Shown here one piece after another: positions 5,958 to 5,991 of a stretch of 5,991 nucleotides of DNA. The notes beneath the pieces were generated by a model. That model was not told the origin of the DNA, ran no database searches, and saw only the letters and a program-made list of their open reading frames with translations. Origin of the DNA: Pseudomonadota bacterium (GTDB lineage: Bacteria; Pseudomonadota; Gammaproteobacteria; Burkholderiales; Gallionellaceae); NCBI GenBank assembly GCA_021781695.1, contig JAJXWG010000110.1, positions 1-5,991 of the forward strand, written 5' to 3'. The translations under genes and the position numbers were made by a program. How positions within the stretch are numbered: position 1 is the first letter of the stretch; every line of letters starts with the position of its first letter.

Positions 5958-5991
5958 CGATTTCGACACAGCGCTTTGTCTGTTTTGCAAC
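5923..5991 (+). CDS. N-terminal fragment of the next gene, possibly a PAP2-family phosphatase
   Basis: From the ATG at 5923 the frame stays open to the right edge and gives 23 residues, ending INDFDTALCLFCN. It overlaps the last 35 nt of the glycosyltransferase in another frame and has a strong Shine-Dalgarno sequence 5 nt upstream, so the two genes are probably translationally coupled. The fragment holds no domain. The pattern of a short polar start followed by a 'D-x-x-L-C-x-x-x-N' segment resembles, from memory, the beginning of betaproteobacterial PAP2 phosphatases, which often sit next to glycosyltransferases of this kind. A PAP2 enzyme could turn phosphatidate into diacylglycerol. That the gene exists is fairly likely; its identity is a guess. 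Confidence 0.5.
   Translation, partial: MPNLSSPLQRINDFDTALCLFCN

Overview
The window reads as a chromosomal segment of a betaproteobacterium, possibly a Nitrosomonadales/Gallionellaceae-type lineage. It is moderately GC-rich, densely coding and of even codon style. It holds a glutamate-cysteine ligase of the family first defined in Acidithiobacillus, and a YbiT-type ABC-F protein very close to the E. coli one. The taxonomic call is inference from gene families and base composition. I see no mobile elements, tRNA or rRNA genes, CRISPR arrays or prophage signs.

Layout: (1) Positions 1-812, minus strand: the N-terminal 270 residues of glutamate-cysteine ligase (gshA), running off the left edge. 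(2) 813-974: a divergent promoter region. (3) 975-3369, plus strand: ybiT (ABC-F translation factor) followed after 4 nt by murI (glutamate racemase), a likely two-gene operon. (4) 3370-3452: an 83-nt gap with an 11-bp-periodic array resembling a Pho box, then a very strong ribosome binding site. (5) 3453-4211: an OlsB-family N-acyltransferase, the first enzyme of ornithine-lipid synthesis, followed by a clear intrinsic terminator. (6) 4317-4688: dgkA (diacylglycerol kinase). (7) 4680-4719: a second 11-bp-periodic array of four units containing a perfect 11-mer repeat, overlapping the dgkA stop codon. (8) 4707 or 4743 to 5957: a GT4-family glycosyltransferase. (9) 5923-5991: the first 23 codons of a further gene, overlapping the glycosyltransferase end, with a strong ribosome binding site.

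The right half is the interesting part. Three adjacent genes act, or plausibly act, on membrane lipids: an ornithine-lipid acyltransferase, diacylglycerol kinase and a lipid-type glycosyltransferase. The fourth, truncated gene could be a PAP2-type phosphatase. Both the acyltransferase and the glycosyltransferase are preceded by 7-bp units with 4-bp spacers, the architecture of PhoB sites. The working hypothesis is a phosphate-starvation lipid-remodelling locus that makes phosphorus-free ornithine lipids and glycolipids. The gene families are well supported; the Pho regulation and the glycolipid product are inference.
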